A stretch of DNA of 12,215 nt from the NCBI GenBank assembly GCA_904420055.1, contig CAJFTV010000138.1, positions 1 through 12,215 of the forward strand. Reading direction: 5' to 3'. A program made the translations under genes and the position numbers. Shown here piece by piece: positions 1 to 6,536 of the stretch (within the stretch, counting starts at the first letter, position 1; each line of letters begins with the position of its first letter). Origin of the DNA: Candidatus Alloscillospira gallinarum (GTDB lineage: Bacteria; Bacillota; Clostridia; Oscillospirales; Oscillospiraceae). The notes beneath the pieces are model-generated. The model worked only from the letters and a program-made list of their open reading frames with translations. It was not told where the DNA came from and did not search any database.

Positions 1-150
1 AACTCCCCTGACATTGTTCACAAGCACCGGTTCCTTCAGAAAATTCTCAGCAGTAAATTTTGCCCGCAAGGGGTCCCCGGGCATGAGTACTGTCTCCGCG
101 AAGTCTCCGGGCATGCTGTCTATGTGTGGTGTGGGATAAAGCTTATTCAT
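1..150 (-). CDS. deoD: Purine nucleoside phosphorylase DeoD, N-terminal part (cut by window edge)
   Basis: Only the first 50 codons are in the window; the gene continues beyond position 1. The translation shows the bacterial hexameric PNP start: TPHI at residues 7-10 (its His corresponds to the His that E. coli DeoD lends to the neighbouring subunit's phosphate site), GDFAETVLMPGDPLRAKF at about 15-32 (the GDP and Arg29 part is the phosphate-binding segment) and VNNVRG at 44-49. The family cleaves purine (deoxy)nucleosides with phosphate to free base and (deoxy)ribose-1-phosphate in the cytosol. The start ATG overlaps the deoC stop (ATGA), with AAGGAG eight bases upstream inside deoC, so translation is probably coupled. 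After deoxyribose-1-phosphate is converted to the 5-phosphate, DeoC would use it, which fits a deo salvage operon. Family assignment is firm; the rest of the protein is not visible. Confidence 0.93.
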   Translation of the reverse strand, partial: MNKLYPTPHIDSMPGDFAETVLMPGDPLRAKFTAENFLKEPVLVNNVRGV

Positions 151-803
151 TTCTCCGACTCCTTTACAAGCTTTACTATTTTACTGGTGCCAAGCCGTTC
201 GGCCCCGGCTGAGACAAGGCTCATTCCGTCCTCAATGGAAGATATTCCTCCGGAGGCCTTAATTTTCATGCTTCCCTTAATGGTATTCCTTAAAAGCCGC
301 ACGTCCTCGGGCGTTGCTCCTCCTGAGGAAAAACCGGTCGAGGTCTTAATGTAATCTGCGCCGCCCGCCTCTACCGCACGGCAGACCGACTGCTTTTCAT
401 CGTCTGTCAAAAGGCATGTTTCTATAATCACCTTTAAAATCTTGTCACCGCAAAACTTTTTTACCTGTGCGACCTCGTCCTCTATCCGGTCAAACTCCCC
501 GGCCTTTGCCCATGATATATTTATTACCATGTCAATCTCGTCAGCGCCGTTATATATCGCGTCCTCTGCCTCAAAGCACTTTACCGCCGTGGTGCTGTAA
601 CCGTTTGGAAAACCGATAACAGTGCAAATTTTCAGCTTGTCCTCCACATACTCCCTGGCCATTTTGACATATGCCGGTGGAATACACACGCTTGCAACTG
701 AATACTTTATTCCGTCGTCACATATTTCACTTATCTCTTTCCATGTAGCGTCCTGACGCAAAAGCGTATGGTCGCACCTTTTTAAAAGTTCACTGTAGTC
801 CAT
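147..803 (-). CDS. deoC: Deoxyribose-phosphate aldolase DeoC
   Basis: A 218-residue class I aldolase that splits 2-deoxyribose-5-phosphate into acetaldehyde and glyceraldehyde-3-phosphate, the last step of deoxynucleoside catabolism in the cytosol. The TIM-barrel landmarks are present: DHTLL near the N-terminus, EIDMVIN with Asp91, the Schiff-base lysine Lys153 in DYIKTSTGF, and Lys182 in MKIKASGGIS, matching the catalytic Asp/Lys/Lys set of the family. Length is normal. I start at the ATG at 801-803 (MDYSELLK), because AGGGAG lies eight bases upstream; an in-frame ATG 14 codons further up (845) adds residues not typical of the family and lacks a good ribosome-binding site. It overlaps deoD by ATGA. 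The promoter must lie in the 804-960 interval shared with the divergent CBS-domain gene; I see no strong sigma-A match there on this strand. Confidence 0.95.
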   Translation of the reverse strand: MDYSELLKRCDHTLLRQDATWKEISEICDDGIKYSVASVCIPPAYVKMAREYVEDKLKICTVIGFPNGYSTTAVKCFEAEDAIYNGADEIDMVINISWAKAGEFDRIEDEVAQVKKFCGDKILKVIIETCLLTDDEKQSVCRAVEAGGADYIKTSTGFSSGGATPEDVRLLRNTIKGSMKIKASGGISSIEDGMSLVSAGAERLGTSKIVKLVKESEK

Positions 804-896
804 TGCAACTGCTCCCTGAAAAATACTTATTCTAATTGCCGGCACCTGCTCGCTCTAAAGCTCCGCAGTATAAAATACAACCGATTACAGTTATTT

Positions 897-945
897 TACC
901 ACATAGTCATGGTAGTTAAAACAGGATATTGAATTTTGTACAAAA
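897..945. promoter_or_regulatory. Inverted repeats between divergent deoC and CBS gene (possible operator)
   Basis: Two palindromic elements lie in the roughly 215-base divergent gap: TACCA-8 bases-TGGTA (897-914), and a perfect 12-base palindrome TTTTGTACAAAA (934-945). Regulators of deo operons usually bind AT-rich palindromes near the promoter, so these are operator candidates. No regulator for deo is visible in the window, and AT-rich palindromes also arise by chance. Confidence 0.35.
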
Positions 946-961
946 ATTAATATTTTTTTCA

Positions 962-990
962 TGTCTTTTACTGGGAAAATGATGTATAAT
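962..990 (+). promoter_or_regulatory. Probable promoter of the CBS-domain gene
   Basis: A perfect -10 TATAAT at 985-990 lies 17 bases after a weak -35 (TGTCTT, 962-967). It would give a leader of about 25 bases before the ATG at 1021. A second TATAAT at 1002-1007 is too close to the ribosome-binding site to serve. Confidence 0.45.
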
Positions 991-1020
991 TTAAATGTAA
1001 ATATAATTGGAGGTAGACAC

Positions 1021-1476
1021 ATGAACGCACTATTCCTGCTTAAAAGCAAAGCAACTGTTGCGCTTATCTACGACAACAACACCCTGCGGCAGGGACTTGA
1101 AAAAATGCGTGTGCACGGATATGCCGCGATACCTGTAATAAACTCTGAGGGAGACTACATAGGCTGTATAAGCGAGGGGGATTTCCTCTGGCATATGCTT
1201 GACAAGAACATAACTGACATAAAAGACCTTGAGGACATAACCGTAATCAACATTCTCCGTCCCGGCTGGAACCCTGCCGTCAGGGTTGACGTCTCCATGG
1301 AGGAGCTATTGGAGCGTGCCATGAATCAGAACTTCGTCCCCGTGGTGGACGACAGGAACAAATTTATCGGTATTATAACCAGAAAAGACATAATCTCCTA
1401 TTTTGCAAAGAGCTTTTTGCAGAGTGATGGGCGCAGCGCTCCCACAGCCGAGCGTGTTTCTGTCCCCGCAGTTTAG
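1021..1476 (+). CDS. Two-CBS-domain protein (CbpB/YkuL-like)
   Basis: A 151-residue soluble protein made almost entirely of a CBS pair: CBS1 about residues 8-58 (GYAAIPVINSEGDYIGCISEGDF) and CBS2 about 79-130 (NFVPVVDDRNKFIGIITRKDII), with a short polar tail. CBS pairs (Bateman modules) bind adenosine nucleotides. The layout and size resemble Bacillus YkuL and Listeria CbpB, the latter a c-di-AMP receptor, but I judge this from remembered similarity only; many clostridial stand-alone CBS proteins have no known role. The start is set by GGAGG seven bases before the ATG at 1021. An in-frame ATG at 961 lies inside the promoter region with no ribosome-binding site. The gene is single, divergent from deoC and closed by two tandem terminators. 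Family is confident, ligand is not. Confidence 0.85.
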   Translation: MNALFLLKSKATVALIYDNNTLRQGLEKMRVHGYAAIPVINSEGDYIGCISEGDFLWHMLDKNITDIKDLEDITVINILRPGWNPAVRVDVSMEELLERAMNQNFVPVVDDRNKFIGIITRKDIISYFAKSFLQSDGRSAPTAERVSVPAV

Positions 1477-1527
1477 AAAAAGCCTACAACAAAAGTCACC
1501 CCATTTGACACGCTTGATGCATAAACT

Positions 1528-1568
1528 AATGGTGCGTTGCAGCCGAAAAACTGCAACGCACCATTTTT
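1528..1568 (+). terminator. Intrinsic terminator 1 after the CBS gene
   Basis: A perfect 15-base-pair stem (1528-1542 with 1551-1565) with an 8-base loop CCGAAAAA is followed by a short T run. It lies 52 bases after the CBS gene stop. Read on the other strand it is followed by TTAGTTTAT, so it may also weakly end transcription of the convergent phosphoribosyltransferase gene. Confidence 0.88.
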
Positions 1569-1574
1569 CTCCGC

Positions 1575-1600
1575 CGCGGCCATAGGGCCGTGCTTTTTTT
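1575..1600 (+). terminator. Intrinsic terminator 2 (tandem)
   Basis: A 7-base-pair GC-rich stem (1575-1581 with 1586-1592, one G-T pair, loop ATAG) is followed by C and seven T (1594-1600). It sits directly behind terminator 1 and 3 bases before the end of the convergent gene, acting as a back-up stop. Confidence 0.75.
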
Positions 1601-1603
1601 GTT

Positions 1604-2158
1604 TTATTTCTTTACACTGCCGTCAGAATTAAAAAGGGGCAGTTTTTCAAGATAAATTATGTCATCGCGCTCTGCCGCTTCTCCCTCGGCAAGTATGGCC
1701 ATACGTCCGGCAACTATTCCGCCGGCCTTCAGTACAAGCTCTTCAACGGCCTTCAGGGACTCTCCCGTGGAAATCACATCGTCGAGGATTAATATTTTCT
1801 TTCCCTTCATTTTCTCTGCGTCTGCCCCGTCCATGTACAGGGTCTGAGTTCCGGCAGTGGTAATGCTGTTCACCGTGTGCTCAAACACAGATGTCATGTA
1901 CGCCTTTTTGTTCTTCCTCACCAGTAAATAGTCGTTTCTGCCGCTCTGGCGGGCCATCTCAAAAATCAGGGGTATGGCCTTTGCCTCCGGAGCTATCATA
2001 TAGTCAAATTCCGGAGCTTTTTTCAAAAGCTCCGATGCGCAGGCACAGGTCAGTTCAACATCACCAAAAATTACAAATGCGCCGATTGTGAGGTCGTCGC
2101 TTATTTTGCACAGGGGGAGCTCTCTTTTAAGCCCGGCAATTGTCATGCTGTAAGTCAT
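1604..2158 (-). CDS. Type I phosphoribosyltransferase (adenine/xanthine PRT-like)
   Basis: A 184-residue cytosolic protein with the PRPP-binding loop of type I phosphoribosyltransferases at residues 122-135: hydrophobic ILIL, acidic pair DD, then VISTGESL. The earlier PEAKAIPLIFEMAR segment (57-70) sits where adenine PRT has its PEARGF-type motif, and the size fits Apt/Xpt enzymes (170-195 residues). These transfer phosphoribose from PRPP to a purine base to make a nucleotide. It departs from textbook Apt in both motifs, so the substrate base cannot be named, and some relatives are uncharacterised. The ATG at 2156-2158 has GGAG eight bases upstream. It is transcribed alone from its own strong promoter, with the ABC exporter operon ending just upstream. 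A role in purine salvage beside the deo genes is plausible but inferred. Confidence 0.8.
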   Translation of the reverse strand: MTYSMTIAGLKRELPLCKISDDLTIGAFVIFGDVELTCACASELLKKAPEFDYMIAPEAKAIPLIFEMARQSGRNDYLLVRKNKKAYMTSVFEHTVNSITTAGTQTLYMDGADAEKMKGKKILILDDVISTGESLKAVEELVLKAGGIVAGRMAILAEGEAAERDDIIYLEKLPLFNSDGSVKK

Positions 2159-2191
2159 GAAATCATCTCCACGTATATTTTTTATATTTAA

Positions 2192-2220
2192 ATTATATTT
2201 TCCCCGCCTTTAAATGTCAA
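2192..2220 (-). promoter_or_regulatory. Consensus sigma-A promoter of the phosphoribosyltransferase gene
   Basis: On the minus strand a perfect -35 TTGACA (2215-2220) and a perfect -10 TATAAT (2192-2197) are separated by exactly 17 bases. The leader would be about 25-28 bases, too short for a riboswitch, so expression is probably strong and not attenuated. Confidence 0.88.
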
Positions 2221-2235
2221 TTATTTTACAAATGT

Positions 2236-2266
2236 TTTATCCCCGGAGCATAGCTCCGGGGATAAA
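2236..2266 (-). terminator. Strong hairpin ending the exporter operon
   Basis: A perfect 14-base-pair inverted repeat (2236-2249 with 2253-2266, core CCCCGGAGC) with a 3-base loop begins 3 bases after the stop of the last exporter gene and about 15 bases before the next gene's -35. Position and stability suggest termination or 3'-end protection. It lacks a U run on either strand, so it is not a textbook intrinsic terminator. Confidence 0.6.
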
Positions 2267-2269
2267 CTT

Positions 2270-4072
2270 TTAAGCAACCGAGTCCTCAAACTGGCTGTTA
2301 TAGAGCGTTGCGTAAAATCCACCCTTTTGAAGCAGCTCCTCGTGGTTGCCGCTCTCAACGATGTCTCCGTCCCTCAGCACGAGTATGAGGTCCGCATTTT
2401 TTATTGTGGACAGCCTGTGGGCAATGACAAACGATGTCCTTCCGTGCGTCAGCTTATCCATTGCCTGCTGGACAAGCTGCTCTGTCCTCGTATCTACGGA
2501 AGAGGTGGCCTCGTCCAATATGAGAAGCGGTGCGTTTTCCACCATGGCCCTTGCAATGGTGACAAGCTGCTTCTGTCCGGCAGAGAGGCTGACCTTGTCA
2601 TTCAGCACCGTGTCGTATCCCTTGGGCAGCGTCCTAATGAAATGGTCAAGGCCAACAGCCTTACAGGCCTTTACAACCTCCTCGTCCGACACATTCTCCT
2701 TGCTGTAGATTATATTTTCTTTTATTGTACCCTCAAAAATCCACGTGTCCTGGAGCACCATGCAGAAGAGGTCGTGCACATTTTCTCTTGTGAGCTGGTC
2801 GGTGGGCACACCGTCAATTTTTATACTGCCCCCGTTCAGCTCGTAAAAGCGCATTAGAAGGTTTACAAGCGTCGTCTTGCCCGCGCCTGTTGGACCGACA
2901 ATAGCAATCTTCTGCCCGGCCTTTGCTTTCATGGAGAAGTCGTGTATTATCACCTTATCAGGGTCATATCCGAATTTTACATGGTCAAATTCTACATCTC
3001 CCTTTATGGTCTTCGGGTCAAGGTACTGGGTCTTGTGAGATTCGTCAGAAACCTCCGGCTCTCCAAGGAAATCAAATACCCTTTTTGAAGCCGCGGCCGC
3101 CGACTGCATATTTGTTGCCGCCTGGGCAATCTGCGACAGCGGATTTGTAAACAGGCGCACATAAACCATAAACGCCACAATTACGGAGAAATCAATACTG
3201 CCGTTGTGCGCCAAAACCGCGCCAGTTATGCATACCGCCACATATCCAAGGTTACCGATAAATCCCATAATCGGCATCATAAGGCCGGACAGGAACTGTG
3301 CTTTCCAAGCGTTTACCTTCAGGGCGCCGTTTATACTGTCAAACTTCTCTCTCGCTTTTTTCTCACCGTTGTATACTTTTACGACATTGTGCCCGGAGTA
3401 TATCTCCTCAATGTGTCCGTTCAGCTTGCCGAGCTCATTCTGCTGCCGCACAAAGTACTTCTGCGACTTTGACATTATGATAAACATTATGACAAATCCA
3501 ATAATTGTGGACACCACCGCGGCAATGGCCATGATGTAGTTCGTGATAAACATAAGAAGCAGAGAGCCCACAAACATTGTAATTGCCGTCACCATCGTGC
3601 CAATGCTCTGGTTTAATGTCTGGCTTATCATATCAACATCGTTTGTCACGCGGCTGAGCACATCGCCGTAGCTGGTCTTGTTGTAATAGCTTAACGGCAC
3701 CTTGTTTATTTTCACCGAGATATCCCGGCGGAGCTTTTTTGACACACGCTGTGTGAAGGTTATGAGCATAAAGTTCTGCACATATCCGAATATGGCCGAC
3801 AGTGAGTACAGTATAATGAGAAATATACCTATCTCCATAACCGCGCTCATGTCGATATTCGTCATAAAGCCCTCTTCAATAATTTCCGTGAGCCGCTGGA
3901 GCCTTCCCGGTCCTATCAGAGTGCATACCGCGCCCACCGCGGCGCACAAAATGCCGATAACGGCCATATAGGTCCATTTGCTGGAAAACTTTATGAGCTT
4001 ACTAAAGGAGTCTTTTATGCTCGCTTTTTCACCGGGATTTACCGGCCTGTGCATTCCGAATTTATTAGCCAT
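2270..4072 (-). CDS. ABC exporter half-transporter, catalytically competent subunit
   Basis: A 600-residue half-transporter: six-helix membrane domain (about residues 33-320, helices near 34-54, 80-104, 160-180, 182-200, 262-288, 294-312) then ATPase domain (about 358-600). Motifs are Walker A GPTGAGKT 393-400, Q-loop Gln441, signature LSAGQ 496-500, Walker B LLILD 516-520 with catalytic Glu521, and switch His552. The signature deviates from LSGGQ, while Glu and His are canonical; the partner encoded just upstream shows the reverse. This is the pattern of heterodimeric exporters such as TM287/288, LmrCD and BmrCD. The start at 4072 overlaps the upstream stop by 8 bases and has AGGAGG nine bases before it; reading frame further up would add 36 residues encoded within the partner gene and is rejected. 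Likely exports drugs or lipophilic compounds from the cytoplasmic membrane; the substrate is unknown. Confidence 0.92.
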   Translation of the reverse strand: MANKFGMHRPVNPGEKASIKDSFSKLIKFSSKWTYMAVIGILCAAVGAVCTLIGPGRLQRLTEIIEEGFMTNIDMSAVMEIGIFLIILYSLSAIFGYVQNFMLITFTQRVSKKLRRDISVKINKVPLSYYNKTSYGDVLSRVTNDVDMISQTLNQSIGTMVTAITMFVGSLLLMFITNYIMAIAAVVSTIIGFVIMFIIMSKSQKYFVRQQNELGKLNGHIEEIYSGHNVVKVYNGEKKAREKFDSINGALKVNAWKAQFLSGLMMPIMGFIGNLGYVAVCITGAVLAHNGSIDFSVIVAFMVYVRLFTNPLSQIAQAATNMQSAAAASKRVFDFLGEPEVSDESHKTQYLDPKTIKGDVEFDHVKFGYDPDKVIIHDFSMKAKAGQKIAIVGPTGAGKTTLVNLLMRFYELNGGSIKIDGVPTDQLTRENVHDLFCMVLQDTWIFEGTIKENIIYSKENVSDEEVVKACKAVGLDHFIRTLPKGYDTVLNDKVSLSAGQKQLVTIARAMVENAPLLILDEATSSVDTRTEQLVQQAMDKLTHGRTSFVIAHRLSTIKNADLILVLRDGDIVESGNHEELLQKGGFYATLYNSQFEDSVA

Positions 4073-5849
4073 TTTTAAGTTCCTCCTCTGAAAGCTGAGA
4101 CAGGGCAATCTGCCTGTATACCTCACAGTTTTCAAGCAGCTCGCTGTGTGTACCGGTGCCAACCTGCTCGCCCTCGTCAAGGACGACTATTGTATCCGCA
4201 TCTCTTATTGTTCCAATACGCTGCGCAACGATAAGACTTGTAACGCCTGCCGTCTCCTGCTTTAAAGCAGTTCGCAGCTCCCTGTCGGTCTTGTAGTCGA
4301 GGGCTGAAAAGCTGTCGTCAAAGATATATATTTCGGGATGCCTGTACACTGCCCTTGCAATGGCAACACGCTGCTTCTGTCCGCCGGAGAGGTTTGCTCC
4401 TCCCTGGGCCACCGACGCCTCATACTCGCCGGCCATGTTCTCCACAAACTCCGTTCCCTGGGCAATGCGCACTGCGGCTTTTACCTCTTCCTCCCCGAAT
4501 TTATCGGTCTTTTCACTCTCGCCATAGGCGACATTTGAATTTATTGTCCCGGAAAACAGCACTGCCCTCTGGGGCACATATCCCAGCTTGTCGTGAAGCG
4601 CCTCAAGCTTATATTCCCTTACATCTACACCGTCCACAAGCACCTGGCCCTCTGTCGCGTCATAGAACCTGGGCACAAGGTTTATGAGTGTGGTTTTGCC
4701 GGAACCGGTGGAGCCTATGAATGCCACTGTCTGCCCCTTCTTCGCTGTAAAGTTTATATTTTTCAGCACATAGTCCTCGGCATCAGGATACTTAAATGAG
4801 ACATTTCTAAACTCAACTTCTCCCTCCACTCCCGGCAGACCGTCTGTCTTATTTCCGTCTTTTATTCTGGCCTCGGCATCAAGTATCTCGTTAATTCTCT
4901 TGGCAGACACCGAAACTCTTGGCCACATTATGAATATTACGACCAGCATTACAAATGACATTACCAGCTGCATGGCGTAAGACGAGAACACAACCATGTC
5001 GGAGAAAATGCCTATTCTCTCGGTTATTGCCTCCATGCCTGTAATCTCAATATCGTTTATGAGCCAGGCGCCAATCCAGTATATCGCAAGTGTAAGGCCG
5101 TTTAAAATTATGTTCATGCCCGGCAGCATAGTGGCCATTATCCTGTTTGCAACGAGGTTGTTTTTTGTCAGAGCCTCGTTTGCTCCTTCAAATTTGTCCT
5201 CCTGGTAGTCCTCGGCGTTATAGGCCTTTACAACTCGGATACCAGTCAGGTTTTCCCTGGTTACGTTGTTCAGGTTATCTATAAGGGTCTGAATTCTCTT
5301 AAAGCGTCCCATAACCAGAGACACTACCACGACGATTATTATGAGCAGCAGCACAATTGCGGCAAATGTTGAGAAGGTCCACTGCCAGCTCTTGGACTGT
5401 ATTTTAGTTATGGCCCACACCGCCATAATCGGCGCTTTTATAACAAGCTGTATTCCCATTGCAACAAGCATCTGCACCTGTGTCACGTCATTTGTCGAAC
5501 GGGTTATGAGGCTGGCGGTGGAAAAGCCGTTAATTTCCTCCATGGAAAACGACTGCACCTTGTTAAAAACTCCGCTTCTCAAATCCGTGGCAAAGGCTGC
5601 CGCAACCCTCGCCGCGATAAATCCAGTCATTACCGCAAGGACAAGGCTGCCCAGCGCACACAGCAGCATCATAAGTCCGGCGCTCCAAACCTCGCTCATT
5701 TCGCTGCCCGGTGTCTGAACAAGACGTGTCACCTCGGACATATAATCCGGAATGGTGAGCTCCAGCCACACCTGGCCTGTCACCAGCACCACGGCGAAGG
5801 CCACCTGCAGCCATTCCCTTGGTGAAAATCTCTTAAATAATTTCAGCAT
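4065..5849 (-). CDS. ABC exporter half-transporter, degenerate-site subunit
   Basis: A 594-residue half-transporter: membrane domain with six helices (about 12-32, 57-80, 130-148, 160-180, 245-265, 288-309) and ATPase domain from about residue 345. Walker A is GSTGSGKT 379-386, Q-loop Gln427, signature LSGGQ 487-491, Walker B IYIFD 507-511. Two catalytic positions are altered: Asp512 replaces the Walker B glutamate and Gln543 replaces the switch histidine (VAQR). Both changes are those of the non-hydrolysing subunit in heterodimeric exporters, so with the next gene it should form one consensus and one degenerate ATP site. It follows marR after 3 bases, with only a weak AAGAAG-type ribosome-binding site, so translation is probably coupled to marR. 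The MarR context suggests induction by a small toxic compound, which is inference. Confidence 0.92.
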   Translation of the reverse strand: MLKLFKRFSPREWLQVAFAVVLVTGQVWLELTIPDYMSEVTRLVQTPGSEMSEVWSAGLMMLLCALGSLVLAVMTGFIAARVAAAFATDLRSGVFNKVQSFSMEEINGFSTASLITRSTNDVTQVQMLVAMGIQLVIKAPIMAVWAITKIQSKSWQWTFSTFAAIVLLLIIIVVVVSLVMGRFKRIQTLIDNLNNVTRENLTGIRVVKAYNAEDYQEDKFEGANEALTKNNLVANRIMATMLPGMNIILNGLTLAIYWIGAWLINDIEITGMEAITERIGIFSDMVVFSSYAMQLVMSFVMLVVIFIMWPRVSVSAKRINEILDAEARIKDGNKTDGLPGVEGEVEFRNVSFKYPDAEDYVLKNINFTAKKGQTVAFIGSTGSGKTTLINLVPRFYDATEGQVLVDGVDVREYKLEALHDKLGYVPQRAVLFSGTINSNVAYGESEKTDKFGEEEVKAAVRIAQGTEFVENMAGEYEASVAQGGANLSGGQKQRVAIARAVYRHPEIYIFDDSFSALDYKTDRELRTALKQETAGVTSLIVAQRIGTIRDADTIVVLDEGEQVGTGTHSELLENCEVYRQIALSQLSEEELKNG

Positions 5850-5852
5850 AGT

Positions 5853-6290
5853 CTACTTCTTCTCCCAATCTTCTGATTCAATAATTTCACCTATCCGTCC
5901 GAACAGCCTTATCAGTTCCGACGCATCTTTTTCCCCTAATTTCTCAAAAAACCTTTCCATCTGTTTAAGCTTTTCCTGTCTAAGCTCCTGTAACCTCTGC
6001 CGGCCTGCCGGCGTAAGCTCTACTATTATCTTCCGCCTGTCACGCCGGTCCATTCTTCTGGTAACATCACCTTTTTCCTCCAGTCGGTTCAAGGTTGCCG
6101 CTGTCCGCGCGGTGCTTATCCCGGCCGCAGTACTCAGCATGCCCGGCGTAACCTCCTCGGAATGGTCTGCAATAAAATTCAGAATGTGCTCCTCGCCCTC
6201 TCCAAAAGCATTTGCCCTCCTGACCATTTTTGTCTTTGCCAGGCGATGTAAACAGGAAAAGAACTCCAAGGACAACTCTCTGTAATCCAT
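5853..6290 (-). CDS. MarR-family transcriptional regulator
   Basis: A 145-residue winged-helix regulator, first gene of the exporter operon. Residues 47-73 form the helix-turn-helix (VTPGMLSTAAGISTARTAATLNRLEEKG) and 81-93 the wing with the classical DRRDRRK motif; the N- and C-terminal helices would form the dimer interface. MarR proteins usually repress their own operon and release DNA when a phenolic or other small ligand, or oxidation, changes the dimer; it has one cysteine (Cys13), so no strong case for redox sensing. I start at the ATG at 6288-6290 (MDYREL), preceded by GGAGG with a five-base gap; an ATG 14 codons up falls in the operator region. Inverted repeats at 6307-6327 and 6344-6395 are probable binding sites. 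Confidence 0.93.
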   Translation of the reverse strand: MDYRELSLEFFSCLHRLAKTKMVRRANAFGEGEEHILNFIADHSEEVTPGMLSTAAGISTARTAATLNRLEEKGDVTRRMDRRDRRKIIVELTPAGRQRLQELRQEKLKQMERFFEKLGEKDASELIRLFGRIGEIIESEDWEKK

Positions 6291-6306
6291 ACTCCCCTCC
6301 AAATAC

Positions 6307-6327
6307 CTAACATTGTTAGTATCTAAC
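6307..6327. promoter_or_regulatory. Nested inverted repeat, probable MarR operator
   Basis: CTAAC-ATT-GTTAG (6307-6319) and GTTAG-TAT-CTAAC (6315-6327) share their middle arm, giving three alternating half-sites. The element lies about 17-37 bases downstream of the predicted marR transcription start and just upstream of the ribosome-binding site, where a bound dimer would block elongation. Typical MarR operators are 16-20-base imperfect palindromes. Confidence 0.6.
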
Positions 6328-6343
6328 AGCATAAGCTTTCAGC

Positions 6344-6395
6344 AAGTGACATAATAGTACACCTGCTTTTTCGTGTCAATAGAGATATGTCACTT
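6344..6395. repeat. Ten-base inverted repeat flanking the marR promoter
   Basis: AAGTGACATA (6344-6353) and its exact reverse complement TATGTCACTT (6386-6395) are 42 bases apart centre to centre, about four helical turns. The first overlaps the marR -10 and the predicted start; the second lies just upstream of the -35. This could be a two-site operator held by looped or paired dimers. Confidence 0.55.
6351..6379 (-). promoter_or_regulatory. Promoter of marR-ABC exporter operon
   Basis: On the minus strand a perfect -35 TTGACA (6374-6379) and -10 TATTAT (6351-6356) are 17 bases apart. Transcription would start near 6344 with a leader of about 55 bases that contains the nested inverted repeat. 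Confidence 0.8.
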
Positions 6396-6445
6396 TTCAC
6401 ATAATGTTCATACTATAACTTCACGCTTTCAGTACGCAAATTGTC

Positions 6446-6474
6446 TTGACATAAAAGGCGCAAGAAACTAAAAT
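6446..6474 (+). promoter_or_regulatory. Promoter of the flavodiiron protein gene
   Basis: A perfect -35 TTGACA (6446-6451) and -10 TAAAAT (6469-6474) with a 17-base spacer. The start would be near 6481, leaving a leader of about 100 bases, longer than others in this window. It is back to back with the marR promoter, with about 65 bases between their -35 boxes. Confidence 0.75.
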
Positions 6475-6499
6475 CAATTTATGAATACTTGGCTTCTGC

Positions 6500-6536
6500 C
6501 TCCGGGTTCTGCATATATCCCAAATACAGCCCGGGG
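6500..6536 (+). other. Leader hairpin of the flavodiiron gene
   Basis: CTCCGGG (6500-6506) pairs with CCCGGGG (6530-6536) in seven pairs including one G-T, with a further CTG/CAG pairing inside. It lies in the 5' leader some 45 bases before the start codon and has no U run. Its role is unknown; I do not recognise a known riboswitch. Confidence 0.35.

Noticed and set aside
804..845. Longer deoC start at 845
   Set aside because: The ATG at 803 has AGGGAG eight bases before it, and family members begin near the DHTLL segment.
961..1020. In-frame ATG at 961 as the start of the CBS-domain protein
   Set aside because: It has no ribosome-binding site, lies inside the likely promoter (TATAAT at 985-990), and its 20 extra residues are not part of the CBS fold. 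The ATG at 1021 has GGAGG at correct spacing.
2327..2857. Plus-strand open frame of 176 codons
   Set aside because: It is antisense to the ATPase domain of the second ABC subunit, with no ribosome-binding site and no recognisable family; its openness mirrors the real gene's codon pattern.
4073..4180. N-terminal extension of the second ABC subunit
   Set aside because: The extra 36 residues are encoded inside the end of the upstream subunit in another frame and look unlike a transporter N-terminus. AGGAGG precedes the ATG at 4072.
5752..6285. Plus-strand open frame of 177 codons opposite marR
   Set aside because: Serine-rich low-complexity translation, antisense to a clear MarR gene and without start signals.
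6291..6332. Longer MarR start at 6332
   Set aside because: It lacks a ribosome-binding site and the added codons are the nested inverted repeat thought to be the operator.
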